Below, piece after piece: positions 1-4,961 of a DNA stretch of 10,341 nt. Below the pieces are notes generated by a model, which saw nothing but the letters and a program-made list of their open reading frames with translations, was not told the origin of the DNA and ran no database searches. Positions within the stretch are counted from its first letter, which is position 1. The number at the start of each line of letters is the position of its first letter. This DNA comes from Candidatus Subteraquimicrobium carltonvillense (GTDB lineage: Bacteria; Actinomycetota; Aquicultoria; Subteraquimicrobiales; Subteraquimicrobiaceae). The translations under genes and the position numbers were made by a program. The DNA is taken from positions 1-10,341 of the forward strand of contig DDKQ01000054.1 of assembly GCA_002339355.1 (NCBI GenBank), in the 5' to 3' direction.

Positions 1-23
1 ATCAAAGGAAATGAGGGAGGAAA

Positions 24-614
24 GTGGAGCGAACTAGCACGGTAAAAAGGGAGACCAAAGAGACTTTAATCGACATTTCCTTGAATATCGATGGGAAGGG
101 TTTGTCCAAAATCGATACCGGTATACCCTTCCTCGATCACATGCTTGAGCTATTTGCTAAGCATGGTCTATTCGATTTGACCATCGAAGCGAGGGGAAAT
201 TTACATATCGATGCACACCACACTGTAGAAGATGTGGGCATTTGCTTGGGTCAAGCATTTCGGCAGTGTTTGGGGGATAAAAAGGGTATAAGAAGATTTG
301 GTTTTAGCATCGTTCCCATGGACGAAGCTCTTGTTCTGACTTCTTTGGATATAAGTGGGCGCTCCCGTCTTTTTTACGATGTGGGGCTCCCCATGGAAGT
401 CATCGGGAATTTCGATGTGAGCCTGATTCATGAATTCTTTCATGCCTTTGTGAACCACTCTGCCATCACCCTCCATATCAAGGTTTTGTTTGGTAAGAAT
501 ACCCATCATATCATCGAGGCAATATTCAAGAGCTTGGGCACAGCTTTGGATATGGCTACAGCGATCGACCCTAGGAGAATGGAGGAAGTACCCTCCACCA
601 AGGGCCAACTCTAA
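24..614 (+). CDS. hisB: Imidazoleglycerol-phosphate dehydratase (HisB)
   Basis: Cytoplasmic Mn-dependent enzyme of histidine synthesis that dehydrates imidazole glycerol phosphate to imidazole acetol phosphate. At 196 residues it is the usual length of the monofunctional enzyme, with no fused HisB-N phosphatase. Visible family motifs are FLDHML (36-41), DAHHTVEDVG (63-72, metal-binding His/Glu), HEFFHAFVNHS (136-146), HHIIEAIFK (161-169) and the C-terminal PSTKG signature. The start is GTG at 24: an in-frame TGA at 12-14 rules out a longer protein, and a GAGGGAGG purine run at 13-20 lies just upstream, though its spacing is short. The 23 bases before it are too few to identify the previous gene, which by his-operon custom might be hisC or hisD. 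A heptameric repeat element follows the stop. Confidence 0.97.
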   Translation: MERTSTVKRETKETLIDISLNIDGKGLSKIDTGIPFLDHMLELFAKHGLFDLTIEARGNLHIDAHHTVEDVGICLGQAFRQCLGDKKGIRRFGFSIVPMDEALVLTSLDISGRSRLFYDVGLPMEVIGNFDVSLIHEFFHAFVNHSAITLHIKVLFGKNTHHIIEAIFKSLGTALDMATAIDPRRMEEVPSTKGQL

Positions 615-619
615 TCTAG

Positions 620-670
620 TCACTCGACCCTCGAATCGAAGAATTTCGAGCGACGATCGACGAGCGACGA
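620..670. repeat. Heptameric inverted repeat element in the hisB-hisH spacer
   Basis: From base 621 the sequence reads in 7-bp steps: CACTCGA, CCCTCGA, ATCGAAG, AATTTCG, AGCGACG, ATCGACG, AGCGACG. The left part repeats a CTCGA-type heptamer and the right part repeats the near reverse complement (CGACG type), so the transcript could fold on itself; TCGAA (636-640) and TTCGA (645-649) form an inner stem. A related element lies upstream of trpE at 4909-4950. It ends about 40 bp before the hisH ribosome binding site. I see no coding potential. Class and function are inferred only from the periodicity. Confidence 0.7.
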
Positions 671-723
671 TGATCTGTATGGTGCGCATTAATCGTGATA
701 TTAAGAAATCAGGGAATTAATCA

Positions 724-1347
724 ATGATAGTGATAGTGGATTATGGAATGGGGAATTTAAGGAGTGTGCAAAAGGGTTTTGAAAAAGTTGGGTACGAAGC
801 CTTCATAACCTCCGATCCGGAGGTGATTCGCAAATCTTCTGGTGTGGTGCTTCCCGGGGTAGGAGCCTTTGCTGATGCCATGCACAATTTACGGGCTTCT
901 GGATTAGGTGATGCTGTTTTGGAAATTCTCTCTCAAAGTAAGCCCTTTTTGGGTATTTGTTTGGGACTACAACTCCTCTTTACTGAGAGTGAGGAGGATG
1001 GCTTGCACAAGGGTCTTGGTATAATAAAGGGTCGAGTTTTGCGTCTTCCAACGGAAGTTAAAGTTCCGCATATGGGGTGGAATCGGATAAAAAAGGTGTG
1101 CGAAGCGCCCATCCTTCAAGGTATCTCCGATGGTTCTTATTTCTATTTCGTCCATTCCTACTATGTGGATCCAAAAGACAGCGATATCGTCTGCACCACT
1201 ACTGAATATGGTATCGAGTTCACTTCCAGCATCTGGAAGGATAATATTTTTGCAGTTCAATTTCACCCGGAGAAAAGCAGCAAGTTGGGATTAAAAATAT
1301 TAAAGAATTTTGGAGGTATGGTCTATGCTCATCTACCCCGCAGTTGA
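724..1347 (+). CDS. hisH: Imidazole glycerol phosphate synthase, glutaminase subunit (HisH)
   Basis: Class I glutamine amidotransferase that releases ammonia from glutamine and passes it through the HisF barrel for imidazole ring closure. The sequence starts with the typical MIVIVDYGMGNLRSV and has the oxyanion-strand segment PGVGAF (44-49). The nucleophile is Cys79 in GICLGLQLLF, and the partners are His181 and Glu183 in FHPEKSS. At 207 residues it is full length. The ATG at 724 has AGGGA at 711-715 as a ribosome binding site. Its 3' end overlaps hisA by 23 bp, and the hisA Shine-Dalgarno lies inside hisH, which suggests translational coupling of HisH, HisA and HisF. Confidence 0.97.
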   Translation: MIVIVDYGMGNLRSVQKGFEKVGYEAFITSDPEVIRKSSGVVLPGVGAFADAMHNLRASGLGDAVLEILSQSKPFLGICLGLQLLFTESEEDGLHKGLGIIKGRVLRLPTEVKVPHMGWNRIKKVCEAPILQGISDGSYFYFVHSYYVDPKDSDIVCTTTEYGIEFTSSIWKDNIFAVQFHPEKSSKLGLKILKNFGGMVYAHLPRS

Positions 1348-2062
1348 TATCCTGGGCGGAAAATGTGTACGCCTTTTTCAGGGAAGATTTGAAACCGTGA
1401 AGGTTTATTCCGGAGATCCTGCGGAGATGGCGAAGAGGTGGGAGGATGAAGGCGCTCAATTCTTGCATGTCGTGGATCTTAACGGTGCCGCCTCTGGTAA
1501 ACCTCAAAATTTACCGGCCATCGAAAAAATCATCAAATCTGTGGGTATTCCCATCCAAGTTGGTGGAGGAATAAGAGATATTAAAACTGTGGAAAAGATA
1601 TTGGATTTGGGAGTTCGAAGAGCTGTCTTGGGAACCGCGGTTATAAATGCTCCAGAGTTTGTTGCCGAAGCATGCCTGAAATTTGGACCCAAAATCGTAG
1701 CCGCCATCGATGCCCGAAGTGGGAAGGTAGCTATAAGCGGCTGGAGAGAGAGTACGGAATATGATGCATGGGAGGTCGCTCGGGAGTTGAAGATGCTTGG
1801 CATTTCGCGTTTAATTTACACGGATATCCTCTCCGATGGAACACAGCGTGGGATCAATTTTGACGCTGTGCGGGACATGGTTCAAACGATTGACATCTCT
1901 CTGATCGTTTCCGGGGGAGTATCCAGTTTGGAAGATATCATAAATCTCAAAAGGTTGGAGCCTTTAGGAGTGGAGGGCGTCATCGTTGGTACAGCCCTAT
2001 ATGAGGGAACATTTTCTCTTAAAGAAGCGATGGCTGCAGCGGGTTGTGCTACCGGTAGGTGA
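1325..2062 (+). CDS. hisA: ProFAR isomerase (HisA)
   Basis: A (beta/alpha)8-barrel isomerase that converts ProFAR to PRFAR by an Amadori rearrangement, the step just before HisF/HisH. From the ATG at 1325 it has 245 residues; GGAGG at 1312-1316 is placed 8 nt upstream, so this start is preferred over the in-frame TTG at 1310. The general acid/base pair is Asp8 (PAVDI) and Asp129 (AAIDAR). Phosphate-binding motifs are VGGGIRD (79-85) and, near the C-terminus, VSGGVSS and VGTALY. The segment before Gly139-Trp140 reads AIS rather than the RGR expected in actinobacterial bifunctional PriA, so I call it a plain HisA. It overlaps hisH by 23 bp and hisF by GTGA. Confidence 0.95.
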   Translation: MLIYPAVDILGGKCVRLFQGRFETVKVYSGDPAEMAKRWEDEGAQFLHVVDLNGAASGKPQNLPAIEKIIKSVGIPIQVGGGIRDIKTVEKILDLGVRRAVLGTAVINAPEFVAEACLKFGPKIVAAIDARSGKVAISGWRESTEYDAWEVARELKMLGISRLIYTDILSDGTQRGINFDAVRDMVQTIDISLIVSGGVSSLEDIINLKRLEPLGVEGVIVGTALYEGTFSLKEAMAAAGCATGR

Positions 2063-2892
2063 AGGAAGTGCTGACTAAACGGATCATTCCTTGCCTGGAT
2101 GTGAAAGAGGGCAGGGTGGTAAAGGGAGTAAAATTTGTGAACCTCAGAGATGCGGGGGATCCCGTAGAGTTAGCAGCGGTCTATGACAGGGAAGGTGCGG
2201 ATGAACTGGTCTTTCTGGACATCACTGCCTCCTATGAGAAGCGAGGGATAATGGTGGATGTGGCCCGGCGCACCGCGGAGGAGGTTTTCTTCCCATATAC
2301 GGTGGGCGGGGGCATCAGAACCATGGAGGATATCAGAAATCTTCTTTCTGCTGGTGCCGACAAGGTCTCTTTAAATACCGCTGCGGTGAAGAATCCGCAG
2401 ATTGTAAGGGAAGCTTCTAAGAAGTTTGGAAGCCAGTGCATCGTGGTTGCCATAGATGCGAAGAGAGTTCAAGGTTCAAGGTTCAAAGTTCAAGGTGAAG
2501 AGAATTTGGGACTCCCAACTCCCAACTCCCAACTCCCAACTCTAAAGTGGGAAGTTTACATAAATGGGGGAAGAACACCCACCGGTTTGGATGCTGTGGA
2601 ATGGGCAAGGAAGGTTGAGAGCCTTGGGGCGGGAGAAATCTTGCTTACCAGCATGGATATGGATGGCACAAAGAATGGGTATGATATCGCGCTAACTCGA
2701 GCCGTCTCAAGCGCCATTAATATGCCCGTCATCGCCTCGGGAGGTGCTGGAAAGTTGGAGCATTTCCTCGAAGTCATCGTTGAAGCGAATGCAGATGCCG
2801 TGCTCGCCGCCTCTCTTTTCCATTACGGAGAGTTAACAATCAGGGAGGTAAAAGAGTATTTAAGAGATCACGGAATTTCCGTAAGACTATGA
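2059..2892 (+). CDS. hisF: Imidazole glycerol phosphate synthase, cyclase subunit (HisF), with internal insertion
   Basis: Barrel subunit that uses ammonia from HisH to turn PRFAR into imidazole glycerol phosphate and AICAR. RIIPCLDVKEGRVVKG opens the protein with catalytic Asp14; the second catalytic Asp is 133 in VVAIDAKR. GGGIRTMEDI and the C-terminal IASGGAG motif complete the phosphate sites. The GTG at 2059 overlaps the hisA stop; an equally possible GTG at 2068 would give the more typical MLTKRIIPCLDV start. The protein has 277 residues where the family usually has about 250-255. The excess lies between AIDAKR (131-136) and WEVYINGGR (from 164): residues 137-163 are encoded largely by tandem heptamers. 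By comparison with Thermotoga HisF this is the beta5-alpha5 loop on the catalytic face, away from the HisH docking face, so activity may be retained. Confidence 0.95.
   Translation: MKEVLTKRIIPCLDVKEGRVVKGVKFVNLRDAGDPVELAAVYDREGADELVFLDITASYEKRGIMVDVARRTAEEVFFPYTVGGGIRTMEDIRNLLSAGADKVSLNTAAVKNPQIVREASKKFGSQCIVVAIDAKRVQGSRFKVQGEENLGLPTPNSQLPTLKWEVYINGGRTPTGLDAVEWARKVESLGAGEILLTSMDMDGTKNGYDIALTRAVSSAINMPVIASGGAGKLEHFLEVIVEANADAVLAASLFHYGELTIREVKEYLRDHGISVRL
2467..2546 (+). repeat. In-frame heptameric tandem repeats inside hisF
   Basis: Four 7-bp units (GTTCAAG, GTTCAAG, GTTCAAA, GTTCAAG) cover 2467-2494. After a 17-bp middle, four perfect CTCCCAA units cover 2512-2539, followed by one degraded copy, CTCTAAA (2540-2546). 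The reading frame stays open and gives low-complexity peptides such as VQGSRFKVQG and LPTPNSQLPT, which have no place in HisF. TTGGGA (2506-2511) is complementary to TCCCAA (2513-2518), so part of it can pair. That this is an inserted element is inferred from comparison with the normal family length. Confidence 0.85.
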
Positions 2893-2922
2893 AAAATATT
2901 TTTGGCTTAAAATAATTTCTCC

Positions 2923-2943
2923 AAAGGAATTTCTCCTTTCTTT
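2923..2943 (+). terminator. Weak hairpin after hisF
   Basis: AAAGGA (2923-2928) can pair with TCCTTT (2934-2939) around a 5-nt loop, about 30 bp after the hisF stop, followed only by CTTTA. The stem is short and has no good U-run. It may be a weak attenuating site, or chance: AATTTCTCC is directly repeated here (2914-2922 and 2928-2936), which by itself helps create the hairpin. Confidence 0.25.
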
Positions 2944-2948
2944 ATAAT
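2943..2948 (+). promoter_or_regulatory. Possible -10 box (TATAAT) before the small membrane ORF
   Basis: A perfect TATAAT lies 40 bp before the start of the small ORF at 2988. At 17 bp spacing the -35 position reads TCCAAA, which matches TTGACA poorly. A promoter serving the small ORF and perhaps hisI is possible, but this rests on the -10 hexamer alone. Confidence 0.3.
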
Positions 2949-2987
2949 GTAATGGAGTAAATAGAATCAGGGGAGAGGGAATGTGAA

Positions 2988-3134
2988 ATGAGATTCTTTG
3001 TCATAGTTGTAATACCACTAGCCATCGGTGTCGCAATTATGGTTCTTGTTCGCTATCTCCTGGTGAGGATGGTCACAAAATCCAATGAAGAGAGGAGAGA
3101 GGAGCCCCCAAAAAAGGAAAAGTCTAATGAGTAA
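2988..3134 (+). CDS. Small single-pass membrane protein, unknown function
   Basis: A 48-residue ORF with a clear ribosome binding site (GGGAGAGGGA, 2971-2980) ending 7 nt before the ATG. Residues 3-25 are strongly hydrophobic (FFVIVVIPLAIGVAIMVLV and on), forming one likely transmembrane helix. The rest is charged and proline/lysine-rich (EERREEPPKKEK), so it would be a cytoplasmic tail if the N-terminus faces out. I do not recognise a family. It lies between hisF and hisI without an obvious role in histidine synthesis. The good Shine-Dalgarno and coherent hydrophobic/charged architecture favour a real gene; the small size and repeat-rich surroundings argue for caution. Confidence 0.55.
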   Translation: MRFFVIVVIPLAIGVAIMVLVRYLLVRMVTKSNEERREEPPKKEKSNE

Positions 3135-3149
3135 CACCATTGTGAGTTT

Positions 3150-3279
3150 AAATTCAAAATTTAGAAATCAAAATGCAAAATGACAAAGTAAAACCCAAAA
3201 TTAAAACCTGAGACCAAAATAAATTTTTGAATTTTGATCTGTAATTTTGATTTTTGATCTTTGCATTTTAAATTTTTAC
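3150..3279. repeat. AT-rich heptameric repeat with opposed arms
   Basis: The left arm reads in 7-bp steps from 3150: AAATTCA, AAATTTA, GAAATCA, AAATGCA, AAATGAC, AAAGTAA. The right arm, from 3224, reads TTTTTGA, ATTTTGA, TCTGTAA, TTTTGAT, TTTTGAT, CTTTGCA, TTTTAAA, TTTTTAC, which is roughly the reverse complement of the left pattern. The two arms, about 40 bp apart, could form a long imperfect hairpin. It fills most of the gap between the small membrane ORF and hisI. From 3280 to 3410 I see nothing further except the hisI ribosome binding site. Confidence 0.65.
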
Positions 3280-3410
3280 CGAGGTTAAATTTGTAGTGAG
3301 AGGGGCAGCAAAACATTCCACAAATATCAAGAGGAACTCTAGGGGAATTGCCCAGTTCGATGATTTGAGGTTTCTAGTGTTGCTTGAGTATAGGAAGGGA
3401 AGGAGTTCAC

Positions 3411-3752
3411 GTGAAGAAGGATATACTCAGTGAGGTAAAGTTAAAATTCGATGAAAGGGGTTTGATCCCTACTATAGTCCAAGATTTTAAAACTGGCGAG
3501 GTGCTGATGCTCGCCTATATGAATGAAGAATCCCTCAAGAGGACCTTGGAGAGTGGCGAGACCTGGTTTTGGAGCCGCTCCCGCCAGGAGTTATGGCATA
3601 AAGGGGAAAGTTCGGGAAATATCCAGAAAGTAAAGGAAATCCGCTACGATTGTGATGAGGATACATTACTGGTTTTGGTGGAGCAAATCGGAGTCGCCTG
3701 CCACACCGGCAATAGAACCTGCTTCTACCGAACCCTTAAGAAATTATTATGA
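3411..3752 (+). CDS. hisI: Phosphoribosyl-AMP cyclohydrolase (HisI)
   Basis: Zinc- and magnesium-dependent cytoplasmic enzyme that opens the adenine ring of phosphoribosyl-AMP, the third step of histidine synthesis. The 113-residue protein is the stand-alone form without a fused HisE domain. Family motifs are MLAYMNEESL (33-42), WFWSRSRQELWHKGESSGN (52-70), the Mg-binding Asp cluster DCDED (80-84) and the zinc-ligand segment CHTGNRTCF (97-105, Cys97 and Cys104). I prefer the GTG at 3411, 5 nt after AGGAG (3401-3405), to the in-frame TTG at 3384, which would add an unconserved tail and place the Shine-Dalgarno inside the gene. No hisE follows directly; the next gene is unrelated. It is separated from hisF by over 500 bp and may have its own transcript. 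Confidence 0.96.
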   Translation: MKKDILSEVKLKFDERGLIPTIVQDFKTGEVLMLAYMNEESLKRTLESGETWFWSRSRQELWHKGESSGNIQKVKEIRYDCDEDTLLVLVEQIGVACHTGNRTCFYRTLKKLL

Positions 3753-3776
3753 GCTGGACTAAATCGCCAGAAACTC

Positions 3777-3818
3777 ATGTTCAAAGTTCTGCATTAGAGT
3801 TGCAAAATTAGCCATTAG
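3777..3818. repeat. Degenerate heptameric repeat between hisI and the methyltransferase
   Basis: From 3777 the 71-bp spacer can be read as ATGTTCA, AAGTTCT, GCATTAG, AGTTGCA, AAATTAG, CCATTAG. Three of the last four units end in TTAG at exact 7-bp spacing. GTTCAAAGTTC (3779-3789) is identical to 11 bp of the repeat inside hisF (2481-2491). The match is short, so this is a weaker case than the others. Confidence 0.45.
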
Positions 3819-3823
3819 ATGGA

Positions 3824-4522
3824 ATGACGGGTATGGATTCACAGGATGACAAAATATTACGAGTACATAGAACCAAAGCTCAGACAAAAGAGAGTTACGA
3901 TAAAATCAGTTGGTTTTATGATTATTTTGCTGGAGTATTTGAGAAAAAATTCAGAAACATGGCGGTAGAGCAGTTAAAGATTAAAGAGGGGGAAAGCGTT
4001 CTAGAGATCGGTTTTGGAACTGGACATTGCTTGAAGCAAATGGCTCAGTCGGTAGGCGAGAATGGCCAGGTTTATGGTATCGACATTTCCTCTGGTATGC
4101 TGGAGGTTAGCAAGCGGAGACTCGAAAAAGCAGGACTTTTGGATAGAGTCGATCTCTGCTGTGGAGATGCGTTGAAAATGCCTTATGGATATAATAAATT
4201 CGATGCCGTATTCATGAGTCTTACCCTTGAACTTTTTGATACACCCGAAATCCCGAAAGTTCTCGGCGAAATTAAGAGAGTTTTAAGATCTGGTGGAAGG
4301 CTCGGAGTTTTCAGCATGTCGAAAGAAAATGGAAATTCGTTATTAATGAGACTATGTGAGTGGGCACATGAAAAATTTCCCAAATATATCGACTGCAGAC
4401 CAATATATGTTGAACGATCGATAAAAGAAGCCGGATTTAACATAGAATATAAGAAAAAAGTGGGATTAGTGGGTTTGCCGGCGGAAATTGTTATTGCAGT
4501 AAGAGTAATTTATGATTTTTAA
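3824..4522 (+). CDS. Class I SAM-dependent methyltransferase (UbiE/Methyltransf_11-like)
   Basis: A 232-residue Rossmann-fold methyltransferase. SAM-binding motif I is VLEIGFGTGHC (59-69). The acidic residue after strand 2 is Asp87 in VYGIDISSGML, motif II-like CCGDALKMPY lies near 112-121, and motif III-type VLRSGGRLGVFS follows strand 5. The pattern resembles UbiE/MenG-type enzymes, but the substrate cannot be read from the sequence and no quinone or lipid genes are nearby. ATG codons at 3824 and 3833 are both possible; neither has a good Shine-Dalgarno sequence. The gene is more AT-rich than its his and trp neighbours and sits alone between the two pathways, so it may be an independent unit or a later arrival. 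No convincing terminator follows it. Confidence 0.85.
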   Translation: MTGMDSQDDKILRVHRTKAQTKESYDKISWFYDYFAGVFEKKFRNMAVEQLKIKEGESVLEIGFGTGHCLKQMAQSVGENGQVYGIDISSGMLEVSKRRLEKAGLLDRVDLCCGDALKMPYGYNKFDAVFMSLTLELFDTPEIPKVLGEIKRVLRSGGRLGVFSMSKENGNSLLMRLCEWAHEKFPKYIDCRPIYVERSIKEAGFNIEYKKKVGLVGLPAEIVIAVRVIYDF

Positions 4523-4587
4523 TCCCGTAAAAGAAGGAATTTTTGGATGATTGGCGAATATATATTGCAAAGAATCACGTATTAATG

Positions 4588-4620
4588 TTAAACTTTATGA
4601 AAATTGAAATATATTATAAA
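4588..4620 (+). promoter_or_regulatory. Possible promoter of the trp operon
   Basis: TATTAT (4612-4617), or the overlapping TATAAA (4615-4620), lies a few bases before the first T-box structure. TTAAAC (4588-4593), 18 bp upstream of the first, is a weak -35 match. A start near 4625-4630 would give a transcript beginning at the base of T-box stem I, and that position is the main support. Confidence 0.35.
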
Positions 4621-4628
4621 GTCGATGA

Positions 4629-4890
4629 TGGGGACTAGTAGTTTAGAGGGCTTAGCTACAGAGAGCCGGGATTTGCTGAAACCTGGTGCGAGTCTCTAAA
4701 TGAATGGACCTCTGAGACGCAAACCGAAAATGGTCTTGGTTGGTGTGGACCAAGACTGTAAGTAGGTTCTGACGGAAACTTCCACCGTTAAAAGAAAGAG
4801 GGTATTATCTGTACCCGTAGAGTGACCATAGGTAATTAGGGTGGCACCGCGAGAAAAGCCTCTCGTCCCTTGACGAGAGGCTTTTTGTTT
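4629..4890 (+). promoter_or_regulatory. Tryptophan-specific T-box riboswitch (trp operon leader)
   Basis: Class I T-box that senses uncharged tRNA-Trp and lets transcription run into trpE when tryptophan is short. Stem I shows AGAGG (4645-4649) paired with CCTCT (4709-4713), AGAGA (4660-4664) with TCTCT (4693-4697) and CCGGG (4666-4670) with CCTGG (4682-4686), closed by the characteristic GCTGAAA-type distal loop. The specifier loop reads GAA-TGG-ACC, with UGG (4705-4707) as the Trp codon. Stem II is GTCTTGGT/ACCAAGAC (4733-4740, 4749-4756) and stem III is GGGTA/TACCC (4800-4804, 4812-4816). The invariant T-box AGGGTGGCACCGCG is at 4838-4851. Its TGGC (4842-4845) would pair with a tRNA 3' end GCCA, matching the G73 discriminator usual for bacterial tRNA-Trp. 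AGGG (4838-4841) can pair with CCCT (4867-4870) in the antiterminator, competing with the terminator. Confidence 0.95.
4854..4890 (+). terminator. T-box intrinsic terminator upstream of trpE
   Basis: A 14-bp perfect stem pairs 4854-4867 (AAAAGCCTCTCGTC) with 4872-4885 (GACGAGAGGCTTTT) around the loop CCTT, followed by TGTTT. Its 5' arm shares bases with the 3' side of the T-box antiterminator, so the two structures exclude each other. Confidence 0.93.
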
Positions 4891-4908
4891 AGAATCATCG
4901 CTGCTTGT

Positions 4909-4950
4909 GACTCGACGCTCGACCCTAAAAGATTTATCCCGAGCGACGAG
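4909..4950. repeat. Heptameric inverted repeat between the T-box and trpE
   Basis: GACTCGA and CGCTCGA (4909-4922) are two 7-bp units. CTCGACGCTCG (4911-4921) is the reverse complement of CGAGCGACGAG (4940-4950) at 10 of 11 positions, with an 18-nt loop between. It resembles the element at 620-670 upstream of hisH. It is not part of the T-box: it starts after the terminator, and its last base abuts the GGGG of the trpE ribosome binding site, so a hairpin here could affect translation initiation. Confidence 0.65.
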
Positions 4951-4961
4951 GGGGAAGAAAT

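Noticed and set aside
201..689. 162-codon open frame on the minus strand across hisB
   Set aside because: It is antisense to a clear hisB and its translation shows no family features.
490..720. 76-codon plus-strand frame over the end of hisB and the following spacer
   Set aside because: It starts within hisB in another frame and continues through the heptameric repeat; no ribosome binding site or recognisable protein.
1310..1324. TTG start extending hisA by five codons
   Set aside because: GGAGG at 1312-1316 would then lie inside the coding region; the ATG at 1325 has ideal spacing and gives the normal HisA N-terminus.
1325..2062. Bifunctional PriA
   Set aside because: The RGRGW segment expected of PriA reads AISGW here; the sequence follows ordinary HisA. 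Left as a question only because trpF is missing from the window.
3150..3279. CRISPR array
   Set aside because: The repeats are 7 bp and tandem, without uniform spacers or a 25-40 bp repeat unit, and no cas genes are present.
3296..3433. 45-codon GTG-started frame (VRGAAKHSTNIKRN...) before hisI
   Set aside because: Its Shine-Dalgarno is poor and distant, the composition looks random, and it runs through the hisI ribosome binding site into hisI in another frame.
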